NCBI GenBank assembly: GCA_017537365.1 | Contig: JAFYKZ010000006.1 | Span: 1-39,537, forward strand | Length of the DNA: 39,537 nt | Source of the DNA: Clostridia bacterium | GTDB taxonomy: Bacteria > Bacillota > Clostridia > Oscillospirales > Acutalibacteraceae | Direction of reading: 5' to 3' | Shown: positions 21,877 to 28,733 of the stretch, piece by piece | Layout: the number at the start of each line of letters is the position of its first letter | How positions within the stretch are numbered: the stretch's first letter is position 1 | Translations under genes and position numbers: made by a program | The notes under the pieces: generated by a model | Seen by the model: the letters and a program-made list of their open reading frames with translations, nothing else | Database searches by the model: none | Told to the model about the DNA's origin: nothing

Positions 21877-23222
21877 TGGCAACCTTTACGGCAATTCCCG
21901 AAAAGACACAGACAGCTACGGCGATGAAACGAGTGCTTGATTATGTTATGCAAGACAAGAAAACCATCATAGACGGAATTAAGCTTGTAAGCGGTCAGCA
22001 CTGCGTTCCCGAATCGGCGTATCAGGAGTTTATGGCTACCAAGCATCAATACGGCAAAGCAAAGGGTGTGTTCTTCAAACAGTATGTGCAATCCTTTAAA
22101 CCCGATTGCAATGCTACACCCGAACAAATACACCGCATAGGTTTGGAAATAGCAAAACTGTTTGATGGCTTTGAGGTGGTAGTGGCAACGCACATTGACC
22201 GTGACCACTGGCATAATCATTTCGTTGTCAACTCGGTAAACTGTGAAACTGGATATAAAATTCAAATCAATGAAAAAGATTTGGAAGATCTGCGGCATAA
22301 GTCAGATGCAATCTGTCAGAAGTTTGGGTTAGAGGTATTAACACCATACCAAAAACCTAAACAAAAATCTATCAATCAGCGAGAATTCCGCACCGCCTTA
22401 CGTGGTGACAGTAAAAAGCTGAAACTAACAAATGCAATAGATTATGCGGTAGCAACAAGCCGAAGCAAAAAGCAGTTTATCGAGCAGATGGACAAACTCG
22501 GATACGGTGTGAAATGGATAGATCATTACAAGTATATAACCTATACCACACCAGACGGTCAGCGGTTTCGGGATAACCGATTACTTGATGACAAATATTT
22601 AAAAACTAATATGGAGGAATTATTTGCTTATGGATATGAACAATTTAAAACAGATAAATCAGATACAGCAATTGACACAGGATACGGTAGAAGCATTGAC
22701 AGAACCGATACAGCCGATGTACTTGATGCTAAAACCGGAACAGTACAATCTTCTGGCGAAGCACATTTCACAGACTGGGAACGCCATTGTAAGAAACACG
22801 GATTTGATATCCAAATTACCGACACAGGAATCTTTGGGCGAAATGATGATGTGCACAGTCAAAGACAATCTGTTTCAGGCACGGAGAATAATGGACGAGA
22901 ATATGAAGTCGATCCGATATTCAGCAGAGGTAGAGTCATCGAATCAGACACAGCGTTTGAAAGAGATGATGCAGAAAGAACTGAAGAATATGATGAACGA
23001 GTTGAAAGCCAAGGATTTAACACCGTGGAAGTTCAAGTTGAAATGGGCAGCGGTTGGGGCGATATTGCCATCAATGCTTTGTATCTTGCAGCTGATATTA
23101 CGATGATAGGAGAAACGGACAATAATGATAAACACAAACCGAAATTTGTCCGTGAACGCAAACGCGGACAAAAGAAACAACAAAATAATAACGACAGCAA
23201 TGAAATGCAGTTAAAAATGTAA
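21876..23222 (+). CDS. mobA: MOBP-type relaxase (mobilisation protein)
   Basis: 448 aa. The nicking domain covers the first ~250 residues; the metal-binding histidine motif is THIDRDHWHNHFVVNSVN near residues 104-121, with the catalytic Tyr expected in the N-terminal third. The part from ~250 on is acidic and probably disordered (TDTADVLDAKTGTVQSSGEA) and ends with a basic tail RERKRGQKKQQ. GGGAGG precedes ATG 21876, coupled to MobC. It would nick oriT and lead the DNA through a helper's secretion system, since none is encoded here. A second gene lies in another frame within its 3' half. Confidence 0.9.
   Translation: MATFTAIPEKTQTATAMKRVLDYVMQDKKTIIDGIKLVSGQHCVPESAYQEFMATKHQYGKAKGVFFKQYVQSFKPDCNATPEQIHRIGLEIAKLFDGFEVVVATHIDRDHWHNHFVVNSVNCETGYKIQINEKDLEDLRHKSDAICQKFGLEVLTPYQKPKQKSINQREFRTALRGDSKKLKLTNAIDYAVATSRSKKQFIEQMDKLGYGVKWIDHYKYITYTTPDGQRFRDNRLLDDKYLKTNMEELFAYGYEQFKTDKSDTAIDTGYGRSIDRTDTADVLDAKTGTVQSSGEAHFTDWERHCKKHGFDIQITDTGIFGRNDDVHSQRQSVSGTENNGREYEVDPIFSRGRVIESDTAFERDDAERTEEYDERVESQGFNTVEVQVEMGSGWGDIAINALYLAADITMIGETDNNDKHKPKFVRERKRGQKKQQNNNDSNEMQLKM
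22624..23106 (+). CDS. Overlapping gene inside relaxase: coiled-coil protein with C-terminal TM (MobB-like)
   Basis: 160 aa read in the alternate frame inside the relaxase gene. GGAGG (22613-22617) is six bases before TTG 22624 (ATG 22630 is an alternative), so initiation inside the relaxase message is plausible. The product looks like a real protein: helical start NLKQINQIQQLTQDTVEALT, a coiled-coil middle (SSNQTQRLKEMMQKELKNMM) and a C-terminal membrane anchor (KLKWAAVGAILPSMLCILQL). In ColE1-type plasmids mobB likewise overlaps mobA and encodes a membrane-anchored partner. The relaxase frame here is low-complexity, as expected where the other frame carries the selected protein. Confidence 0.75.
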   Translation: MLMDMNNLKQINQIQQLTQDTVEALTEPIQPMYLMLKPEQYNLLAKHISQTGNAIVRNTDLISKLPTQESLGEMMMCTVKDNLFQARRIMDENMKSIRYSAEVESSNQTQRLKEMMQKELKNMMNELKAKDLTPWKFKLKWAAVGAILPSMLCILQLILR

Positions 23223-23264
23223 AGGAGTGATACTGTCATAATCCCATAAGTTCCGTGATGCCTT

Positions 23265-23435
23265 ATGAAAAAAGGTGGATGGGATATTCCGGATTATGAA
23301 TTAGAAGCAATAATAAAATGTTTCTTGTCCGATATTCAAGAGTTCTTTGCCACAGACGAAGGCAAAGAATACCGAGAAGGGTACAAGTCAGGGAAGAAAC
23401 AAAAAATGCCACCGCAAGCCGATAAAACGGCTTAA
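23265..23435 (+). CDS. Small protein at end of mob cassette
   Basis: 56 aa: MKKGGWDIPDYELEAIIKCF, then LSDIQEFFATDEGKEYREGY and a Lys-rich tail. It resembles small proteins found after relaxase genes in Tn1549-like elements. In-frame stops lie just upstream, so ATG 23265 is the only start; the ribosome site is weak. It follows the relaxase by 42 nt and precedes a hairpin terminator. Function unknown. Confidence 0.7.
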   Translation: MKKGGWDIPDYELEAIIKCFLSDIQEFFATDEGKEYREGYKSGKKQKMPPQADKTA

Positions 23436-23443
23436 AACGCAAG

Positions 23444-23474
23444 CAAAGGCAGAGAGTGAAGTTCTCTGCCTTTG
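23444..23474 (+). terminator. Hairpin terminator of the mob operon
   Basis: CAAAGGCAGAGA (23444-23455) / TCTCTGCCTTTG (23463-23474), perfect 12-bp stem. The T-tail is short. Confidence 0.75.
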
Positions 23475-23488
23475 TTCACATCAACAAC

Positions 23489-23677
23489 TTATTTTGTTGC
23501 AGTTTTTTTTGAATGCGCATCAAATATGCAGCATTCTAACGCACGTGTGCGATTTTCAATTTTTCTGTATTGAGGCAAAAGGATATATGGAGTAGATGAC
23601 CGTTTATGGCTCTGCACCGTTATTTGAGTTTTATAAGCAACTGATCCACTTATTTTTCTTTGTATAATTTTAGCCAT
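23489..23677 (-). CDS. Coupled 62-aa ORF, possibly a truncated gene
   Basis: ATG 23677 lies within the last codons of the 296-aa membrane-protein gene, with GAGGT nine bases upstream, so it could be translated by coupling. The product starts MAKIIQRKISGSVAYKTQIT, which faintly recalls the N-terminal arm of some integrases, but after ~35 residues it turns into unremarkable text. The 3' part may derive from joining with the element border. No family assigned; could be a remnant. Confidence 0.35.
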   Translation of the reverse strand: MAKIIQRKISGSVAYKTQITVQSHKRSSTPYILLPQYRKIENRTRALECCIFDAHSKKTATK

Positions 23678-24560
23678 TAGTCACTACCTCTTCCGCATTT
23701 TCTGTTATACTTTCCTTTATACAATCATAATATTCATTCCCCTGCGATATGAACACATATAAAAAGTGAGCAGTTGCTTGTATCAAATTCACACACATTT
23801 TTGCATGTCCGTTAGAAAACAAATGCTTGTGTTTTGAATCGACACAAAGAAATCCTATATTATCATAGTATTTTTTATCATAATCATCTACAATTTCTTC
23901 TTTGAGGGCTCTTATGGGAACCACAACTGCCGATGAATACTTAAATTCTTTGTTTGTATTATGATATTTCTTTTCTTTATAGTCCTTTTTTAAATCTGAG
24001 CCTACAAAGTAATCCTTGTTACCATTTAGAATATCTGAAAAATCCGAGTTTTTGTTTACGTCTATTCTTTGATTGTGCTCTTTCTTTATACTTTGGTCGA
24101 TTGTAAAAGAATCTCTGCAATAAGTAAACAATAATTCGTCCGAATCACTACGAAACATCTTAATGCAGACTCTGACTTTTTTACCTAATGCATTATTGAT
24201 TATATCCTTAAGATCAGAAACTAAGTAATGACAACCTGTAAGTATTTCTTTCTTAAACTCTTCTGGATTATTGGAATCATAGAAACATTCTTTTATTCGT
24301 AATGATTCTGATTTAAATTTTTCGGCAACAGTAATATATCCTTCTGAAAGTTCCTCAACCTTATCCGAAAGCGGTTTATAAGCTTTTTCAACAATAAGGG
24401 CTATTGAGCCGCAAAGCCCTAAAACAGAAATAATTATTACTATTACCCAAATTGTTTTACCAGTTAATGCTGTGGCTGTTGAATAGACTGAAACGGCACC
24501 AACAATTAGGTTAAAAACCACTAGAAAATAAGCACACAAGTTTTTAATTCGTTCGCGCAT
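23670..24560 (-). CDS. Two-TM membrane protein with GAF-like sensor domain
   Basis: 296 aa. Two adjacent N-terminal membrane helices (LCAYFLVVFNLIVGAVSVYS and IWVIVIIISVLGLCGSIALI) are followed by a coiled stretch (LSDKVEELSEGYITVAEKF) and a cytosolic domain with the pattern of a GAF fold: VRVCIKMFRS, SDFSDILNGNKDYFVGSDL, YSSAVVVPIRAL and NIGFLCVDSKHKHLF. GAF domains bind small ligands; no enzymatic output domain follows. ATG 24560 is preferred over 24602 since GGGAGG lies nine bases before it. A perfect 0A-box (24635-24643) lies upstream, so Spo0A control is possible. Confidence 0.7.
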   Translation of the reverse strand: MRERIKNLCAYFLVVFNLIVGAVSVYSTATALTGKTIWVIVIIISVLGLCGSIALIVEKAYKPLSDKVEELSEGYITVAEKFKSESLRIKECFYDSNNPEEFKKEILTGCHYLVSDLKDIINNALGKKVRVCIKMFRSDSDELLFTYCRDSFTIDQSIKKEHNQRIDVNKNSDFSDILNGNKDYFVGSDLKKDYKEKKYHNTNKEFKYSSAVVVPIRALKEEIVDDYDKKYYDNIGFLCVDSKHKHLFSNGHAKMCVNLIQATAHFLYVFISQGNEYYDCIKESITENAEEVVTNG

Positions 24561-24602
24561 TAACCTAAACCTCCCAACCCCATTTGTAAATGCTATTTCC
24601 AT

Positions 24603-24643
24603 ATTATAGCATAAGATTAGGAAAAAGTATACATTTTGTCGAA
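24603..24643 (-). promoter_or_regulatory. TATAAT box with Spo0A-box-like site upstream
   Basis: On the minus strand TATAAT (24608-24603) without a good -35 box. TTTGTCGAA (24635-24643, plus strand), the exact 0A-box consensus, lies ~26 nt upstream of the -10, as in Spo0A-activated promoters. A chance match cannot be excluded. Confidence 0.4.
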
Positions 24644-24707
24644 AAAACTTATTTTACTAACTGTTTTTTTGTTTTACTGTTAAAATTAGGATACTCTTCA
24701 AAAACAA

Positions 24708-24750
24708 TAAATCCGAACCCATCTCCAACTATGAGAAGGTTCGGATTTAT
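24708..24750 (-). terminator. Terminator after tRNA-Leu
   Basis: TAAATCCGAACC / GGTTCGGATTTA, 12-bp perfect stem; on the minus strand it is followed by TTGTTTTT, closing the tRNA transcript. Confidence 0.82.
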
Positions 24751-24757
24751 ACTGTTT

Positions 24758-24843
24758 GGTGCGGGTAACAGGAATCGAACCTGCACTTTTGTTAAAAAAT
24801 ATAGACCTGAACCATACGCGTCTGCCAGTTCCGCCATACCCGC
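24758..24843 (-). tRNA. tRNA-Leu (anticodon CAG)
   Basis: Full cloverleaf on the minus strand: acceptor GCGGGTA / TACCCGC, D-arm GCGGAACTGGCAGACGC, anticodon loop TTCAGGT (CAG), a long variable arm as expected for Leu, T-arm GCAGGTTCGATTCCTGT and encoded CCA. Lies in one transcription unit with two broken tRNA-Leu copies upstream. Confidence 0.93.
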
Positions 24844-24908
24844 ATATTAAGTTTTTTTAACCTCTGATTTTTACACGGCGAGGTCGTATGAGGTGGAGTT
24901 TACTTTCA

Positions 24909-24939
24909 GATTTCATCGCACCTTTGGTGCGATGAAATC
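24909..24939. repeat. Perfect 14-bp hairpin in tRNA-associated insert
   Basis: GATTTCATCGCACC / GGTGCGATGAAATC with a TTT loop, flanked by CGGCGAGG and CGCGCCG. Together with CGTATGAGGTGG upstream it resembles the hairpin units near tRNA-Arg (TATGAGGCGG at 26589-26598). Confidence 0.65.
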
Positions 24940-24983
24940 GCGCCGAAAAATACGATTTTTAAACTATTCAACAAGGTGGCGTT

Positions 24984-25022
24984 ACCTGAACCATACGCGT
25001 CTGCCAGTTCCGCCACAGGTGC
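24984..25022 (-). pseudogene. Truncated tRNA-Leu, 5' half
   Basis: Minus strand GCACCTGTGGCGGAACTGGC onward, through D-arm and anticodon loop TTCAGGT, then unrelated sequence. 32 bp (24984-25015) are identical to the intact tRNA-Leu (24805-24836), but the acceptor 5' strand (GCACCTG) differs, so it derives from a different Leu tRNA gene. No 3' half follows. Confidence 0.75.
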
Positions 25023-25037
25023 AAATGGAGATAATAA
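25001..25037. repeat. 37-bp direct repeat, copy 1
   Basis: Identical to 25204-25240. It contains the 5' end of a tRNA-Leu plus its leader (GCAAATGGAGATAATAA). Period 203 bp, enclosing a 166-bp hairpin-rich insert. Confidence 0.85.
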
Positions 25038-25203
25038 TTAATATTAAAGGGTGAAGTAGTATTTAAAAATATAAAAGGCAGCCGCGCAACGCGAGACTCT
25101 TGCGGTGCCCGAAATTTAATAAGGCTCAAATCGCCTATAAATTTCGACCGCTACGCCTTTTGTTTATCGCTACATCTGCCACCGGCAGCGCTCAAAACAA
25201 AAG

Positions 25204-25240
25204 CTGCCAGTTCCGCCACAGGTGCAAATGGAGATAATAA
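25204..25240. repeat. 37-bp direct repeat, copy 2, with 22-nt tRNA-Leu stub
   Basis: Second copy of 25001-25037. The tRNA part (25225 down to 25204 on minus) is cut after the D-stem; sequence then passes into CTTTTGTTTTGAGCGCTGCC and other hairpins (CTGCC/GGCAG; an inverted repeat with AAATTTA/TAAATTT around 25112-25144). Confidence 0.82.
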
Positions 25241-25272
25241 GTAATAGTAAAAAGTAGAGAAGTACAGAGAAT

Positions 25273-25300
25273 ATTATAACATAAGAGGGTTAAAAGTCAA
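25273..25300 (-). promoter_or_regulatory. Sigma-A promoter of the tRNA-Leu unit
   Basis: Minus strand TTGACT (25300-25295), 16-bp spacer, TATAAT (25278-25273). It would transcribe both broken tRNA-Leu copies and then the intact tRNA. Confidence 0.75.
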
Positions 25301-25329
25301 GATTTAATTGCTTTTTTCGGGAAATATAG

Positions 25330-25371
25330 TTTGTAGAAAAACACAAAAATTTTGGTTTTTTATATGTCGAA
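25330..25371 (+). promoter_or_regulatory. Two Spo0A-box-like sites upstream of spo0A
   Basis: TTTGTAGAA (25330-25338; one mismatch to TTTGTCRAA) and ATGTCGAAA with core TGTCGAA (25365-25371). They fit autoregulation of spo0A, known in Bacillus and clostridia. Confidence 0.45.
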
Positions 25372-25435
25372 AAACAAAATAAATTGTAAAAAACCAATAA
25401 AATACCAATAAAATACACTTTTTTTGGTAAAATGC

Positions 25436-25464
25436 TTGCAATTATATGTAATTTATGGTAATAT
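25436..25464 (+). promoter_or_regulatory. Sigma-A promoter of spo0A
   Basis: TTGCAA (25436-25441), 17-bp spacer, TAATAT (25459-25464), 30 nt before the start codon. Confidence 0.7.
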
Positions 25465-25494
25465 ATGTAAAACAAAAACATAGGAGGTAGTTTT

Positions 25495-26271
25495 ATGGAA
25501 AAAAAGCTAAAAATTATAATTGCAGACAACTCAACCGAGCTCGGACAAAGCTGTGCAAAGGCTTTTAAGGCTTATGGTATGCAGGTTTCTCTCTGCGAAA
25601 AAGACGGAAAAGCGTTAATTGAAAGTATAAAAAACGAGAAACCGGATGTAGTTTTAGCAGATGTGTTTATGCCAAATATTGACATTTTAGGAGTGTTGGC
25701 TAATTTAAAAAGTATTAATGTTAAAGACAGGCCGATGGTTATGGCAATGTCTAGCTTTGATAATAGCCGTCTTGAAAAGGAAACCTTAGAGGCGGGCGCG
25801 GATTATTACTTTTTAAAGCCATTTGATATTAACACTATTGCTCAAAGAATCATTCAGCTTTCGGGTTGGAAAAATGAGAAAGCACCTTTGGTTTTAAAGA
25901 ATAATGTTGTTACAGACCCTCAGTTAGAGCTTATGGTTACCGAGATTATTCATCAAATTGGTGTGCCTGCACATATTAAAGGTTACCATTATTTGAGAGA
26001 GGCGATTATCCTTTCAGTGAAAAACAGCGAAATTGTGAATTCTGTTACCAAGCTTTTGTATCCAACGGTTGCAAAAACTCATTCGACTACTGCATCAAGG
26101 GTTGAACGAGCCATTCGACATGCTATTGAGGTTGCTTGGGATAGAGGAGACATTGATGTTTTGAATTCCTACTTCGGATACACAATCCAAAACGATAGAG
26201 GCAAGCCCACTAATAGCGAATTTATTGCAATGATAAGCGATAAATTGAGATTAAAGCTAAAAACAGGCTAA
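25495..26271 (+). CDS. spo0A: Sporulation master regulator Spo0A
   Basis: 258 aa response regulator. Receiver domain 1-125 with acidic pocket D11 (IIIADNS), phospho-accepting D56 (VVLADVFMP), switch Ser/Thr in VMAMSSFD, and Lys in YYFLKPFDI. The C-terminal Spo0A DNA-binding domain is clear: [20 protein letters not shown] and [20 protein letters not shown], with [19 protein letters not shown] at the end. It binds 0A-boxes to start sporulation. Strong AGGAGG before ATG 25495. Usually it lies next to spoIVB; here that gene is not adjacent, and tRNA-Arg follows. Marks this part as core chromosome of a spore-forming lineage. Confidence 0.95.
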   Translation: MEKKLKIIIADNSTELGQSCAKAFKAYGMQVSLCEKDGKALIESIKNEKPDVVLADVFMPNIDILGVLANLKSINVKDRPMVMAMSSFDNSRLEKETLEAGADYYFLKPFDINTIAQRIIQLSGWKNEKAPLVLKNNVVTDPQLELMVTEIIHQIGVPAHIKGYHYLREAIILSVKNSEIVNSVTKLLYPTVAKTHSTTASRVERAIRHAIEVAWDRGDIDVLNSYFGYTIQNDRGKPTNSEFIAMISDKLRLKLKTG

Positions 26272-26327
26272 AAAACGGGTGATTTTAAACTTTTTTATAC
26301 ATAATTGAAAATTTTTGAAAATTTTAC

Positions 26328-26356
26328 TTGATTTTGTATTAAAGATGTGATATTAT
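26328..26356 (+). promoter_or_regulatory. Sigma-A promoter of tRNA-Arg
   Basis: TTGATT (26328-26333), 17-bp spacer, TATTAT (26351-26356), 29 nt before the tRNA. Confidence 0.65.
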
Positions 26357-26384
26357 ACTATGGCGGTTTGAATAAATCGTCTTT

Positions 26385-26461
26385 GCGCTGATAGCTCAGC
26401 TGGATAGAGCGTCTGGCTACGGACCAGAAGGTCGGGAGTTCGAATCTTCTTCAGCGCGCCA
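26385..26461 (+). tRNA. tRNA-Arg (anticodon ACG)
   Basis: Acceptor GCGCTGA / TCAGCGC, D-arm GCTCAGCTGGATAGAGC, anticodon stem TCTGG/CCAGA with loop CTACGGA (ACG), T-arm GGGAG-TTCGAAT-CTTCT, encoded CCA. Intact and followed by its own terminator. Confidence 0.95.
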
Positions 26462-26466
26462 AAAAT
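26444..26466 (+). repeat. 23-bp direct repeat, copy 1 (tRNA-Arg 3' end)
   Basis: Begins ATCTTCTTCAGCGCGCC and covers the last 18 nt of tRNA-Arg plus AAAAT. Identical to 26651-26673; period 207 bp. Confidence 0.88.
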
Positions 26467-26502
26467 AAGACTTTACCTTTTGAGGTGGAGTCTTATTTTT
26501 TT
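26464..26502 (+). terminator. Terminator A after tRNA-Arg
   Basis: AATAAGACT (26464-26472) / AGTCTTATT (26489-26497) followed by a T run. Confidence 0.85.
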
Positions 26503-26513
26503 ATTTTAATCTT

Positions 26514-26660
26514 TGAAGAAGATTCGAACTCTGAGAGGGCGAGGAGCGTGAAGAAAACAGTACAGTGTACTGTTTTTAGCGACGAAATATGAGGCGGGTA
26601 CTGTTCGTTTAACGAACGGTCGCCGAGTATGGCACACACGAAGTGGGTGCATCTTCTTCA
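26514..26660. repeat. tRNA-associated repeat unit with terminal inverted repeats
   Basis: Bounded by TGAAGAAGAT (26514-26523) and ATCTTCTTCA (26651-26660), both copies of the tRNA-Arg T-arm/acceptor in opposite orientation. Inside lie hairpins AAAACAGTAC/GTACTGTTTT (26554-26576) and GTTCGTTT/AACGAAC (near 26603-26617). It resembles inserts near tRNA-Leu. Confidence 0.7.
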
Positions 26661-26706
26661 GCGCGCCAAAAATCGACAAGGTTCGACAGAACTTTGTCGA
26701 TTTTTA
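26651..26706 (+). repeat. Duplicate tRNA-Arg 3' end plus terminator B
   Basis: Second copy of the 23-bp repeat (26651-26673). It runs into AAAAATCGACAA (26668-26679) / TTGTCGATTTTT (26694-26705), a 12-bp terminator stem unlike terminator A. So a tRNA end is again followed by a terminator, although no tRNA body precedes it. Confidence 0.8.
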
Positions 26707-26825
26707 CTTCTTACCTCTTACTTCTTCACTCTTCACTAAAAAACTTGTCGATTTTGAGGGAATAAGTAAGAAGTAATAGTGAAGAGGTTAAGGTGTCGGC
26801 TCTGCCGACGAAAAATAAAAAATAT

Positions 26826-26927
26826 GTAGGAGTTCAATCTTATACAGTGATTTTTCAAACGGCATCTGTTTGATTGTTCCCTTCCAAGTAGAGACTTGAT
26901 AGAAATATCAGGTCTCTATTTTTTTAT
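26826..26927 (+). repeat. Degenerate tRNA-Arg 3' end plus terminator C
   Basis: GGAGTTCAATCTTATACAGTG (starts ~26829) is a decayed form of the tRNA-Arg T-arm/acceptor end. About 45 nt on, AGAGACTTGAT (26890-26900) / ATCAGGTCTCT (26907-26917) plus a T run forms a third terminator. Same module as above, older. Confidence 0.55.
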
Positions 26928-26945
26928 AATCTTCTGAGATGTATA

Positions 26946-27003
26946 GAAGATTCGAACTCTGAGAGGGCGAGGAGCATTTTTTGTGAAAATGTTCACAAAA
27001 AAT
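26946..27003. repeat. Second copy of 30-bp repeat with swapped hairpin
   Basis: Thirty bases starting GAAGATTCGAACTCTGAGAG (26946-26975) are identical to 26518-26547. Each is followed by a hairpin, but a different one: here ATTTTTTGTGAA / TTCACAAAAAAT (26976-27003), a perfect 12-bp stem with an AATG loop. Confidence 0.85.
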
Positions 27004-27005
27004 AC

Positions 27006-27034
27006 TTGCATACGGTTTAGAGCTTGTGTATAAT
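27006..27034 (+). promoter_or_regulatory. Sigma-A promoter of the MBL lipoprotein gene
   Basis: TTGCAT (27006-27011), 17-bp spacer, TATAAT (27029-27034). It lies directly after the repeat hairpin ending at 27003. Confidence 0.72.
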
Positions 27035-27135
27035 TTAAAAGTAATTAATATATTTATTTTCATAAAATTGAACTGAGGTTTTATAAGTATTTACATTATA
27101 AATTTGGATTTTAAATTAAAAGGAGTGCTTGGTGA

Positions 27136-28689
27136 ATGAAAAAAGCGATAGCTTTGATTTTAGCTGTAATCTTGATGGTTAGTGTATTTTCTGCTTGCGA
27201 AGAAGTTGAACTTCAAACCGGAAGCGGAGATGGTCAATATGCAGGTGTTAATGTTTCTAACGGTGGCAAAAATGAGGATGATTCTGATATAAACGAAAAT
27301 TCTGATTCAAATTCCACAGGTACAAACAGTAACTCCAAGCCTGCTAAAAATGACGAGGATACAAACGTTTCTGATGATAACAATTATGATTCTAATATCG
27401 ATGTTCAGGCTCCTATTGAAGATTACGAGCTTCCAAATTACAATCTTAATTTAGAATATGTTAGAAGTTTTGAGCAAGATGGGCGATATATTAAAATGGT
27501 TCAATATGCAAGTTTAAAGGATTATAACGATTATCTAAGCAATTTGCTTAAAGCAGGATATACAAAATACGACCAAAATCAAATAGGAACAAATTATTTT
27601 ACTACTTTAACAAATAAAACTACCTTTGTTTCGCTTTCGTTTACTTCGGGAAATAAGGCATTAAAGGTTGTTTCTGAGCCGCTTGGCGACCTTTATCCCA
27701 GAAAGCAGGATAATAAATATACCGATAAGAAAATGCAGAGCTTATTTACCGGAATGAAAAATGAAAATCGGCCTATTTATTCAGGTATGGGCTTTATAAT
27801 AAGACTCTCAGACGGTAGCTTTATTATAATTGATGGTGGCGGAGGAGACTATGAATCTAAGGATTCTAACAAGCTTCTTAAAATTCTTCGCGACCAGTCT
27901 CTAAAAGGAACAGAAAAACCTGTTATTTCGGCTTGGATATTTACCCATTGCCATGATGACCACATAGGTGTTTTTAATGCTTTTTCAAAGGATTTTCATG
28001 ATAAGGTTATTATAAAAAGCTTTTATTATAATTTCCCGCCGGATGAGGCAATACTTTTAAAGGCGAAGTTTATGTATGATAAGGATTATTATTCATATCC
28101 TACATTTAAGAGATGCATTAGTGATTATTATTCCGACGCGGCCGTTATAAGACCTCATTCGGGTGAAAAATATTATATTAAAAATGCTGTTATTGAAATG
28201 CTTTTCTCTTATGAGGACCTTTATCCAAGCTCGTTAGAAAAAGGAAGCGTTTCTGATTTTAATGATACTTCTTTAATTTTTAAAATCAATATCGGCGGTC
28301 AAAGTATGCTTATAACGGGCGATGCATATACAAAGGGAGCTAATTTTGTATCGAAAAATTTTGGTAGCTATGTAAAGAGTGATATTCTCCAATTATCTCA
28401 TCACGGACAAAATGATTTACTTGAATTATATAAGTTGGTAAATCCAACCTATGCGCTTCTTCCAATTTCGCATGTTGATGAGAAAAGAATGAGTTCTAAT
28501 GCGGCCAATAGATGGATTGCAGGGATTAAAAATAAAGAAACTGATAGCATAAGCGAAAATGTGCGCCAGGTTATAGCTTTTTGGAATCAGAATGTTACTA
28601 TTCCTTTGCCCTATAATCCCAAGGCTTCTGAAATTTCAAGCAAATTGCCTGATAAAAATACAACATATCCCACTTATCCTTTGAACTAA
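27136..28689 (+). CDS. Metallo-beta-lactamase-fold lipoprotein (ComEC-like hydrolase domain)
   Basis: 517 aa. Lipoprotein signal peptide with lipobox ending at Cys21 (LMVSVFSAC), then a ~70-residue Asp/Asn/Ser-rich linker. The MBL-fold domain covers ~200-470: FIIIDGGGGDY, metal motif IFTHCHDDHIGVFNAF (HxHxDH), MLITGDAYTKG and LQLSHHGQNDLLELYKLVNP. This resembles the extracellular MBL domain of ComEC and related surface hydrolases, but no competence membrane part follows, so the substrate is unknown. It sits at the cell surface. AAAGGAG lies before ATG 27136. Ends at a bidirectional terminator shared with the AraC gene. Confidence 0.85.
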   Translation: MKKAIALILAVILMVSVFSACEEVELQTGSGDGQYAGVNVSNGGKNEDDSDINENSDSNSTGTNSNSKPAKNDEDTNVSDDNNYDSNIDVQAPIEDYELPNYNLNLEYVRSFEQDGRYIKMVQYASLKDYNDYLSNLLKAGYTKYDQNQIGTNYFTTLTNKTTFVSLSFTSGNKALKVVSEPLGDLYPRKQDNKYTDKKMQSLFTGMKNENRPIYSGMGFIIRLSDGSFIIIDGGGGDYESKDSNKLLKILRDQSLKGTEKPVISAWIFTHCHDDHIGVFNAFSKDFHDKVIIKSFYYNFPPDEAILLKAKFMYDKDYYSYPTFKRCISDYYSDAAVIRPHSGEKYYIKNAVIEMLFSYEDLYPSSLEKGSVSDFNDTSLIFKINIGGQSMLITGDAYTKGANFVSKNFGSYVKSDILQLSHHGQNDLLELYKLVNPTYALLPISHVDEKRMSSNAANRWIAGIKNKETDSISENVRQVIAFWNQNVTIPLPYNPKASEISSKLPDKNTTYPTYPLN

Positions 28690-28691
28690 TC

Positions 28692-28733
28692 AAAAAGACT
28701 GTTTTGCTTTTAATGCGAAACAGTCTTTTTTTG
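28692..28733. terminator. Bidirectional terminator between convergent genes
   Basis: AAAAAGACTGTTT (28692-28704) / AAACAGTCTTTTT (28718-28730) with T runs on both strands. Confidence 0.88.

Noticed and set aside
19041-23474. Full conjugative element (ICE)
   Set aside because: No VirB4, VirD4/coupling protein, or other type IV secretion genes are present in the window; only mob functions.
24844-27003. CRISPR array because of repeats of 23-37 bp
   Set aside because: Only two copies of each repeat, with ~170-400 bp between, no regular spacers and no cas genes.
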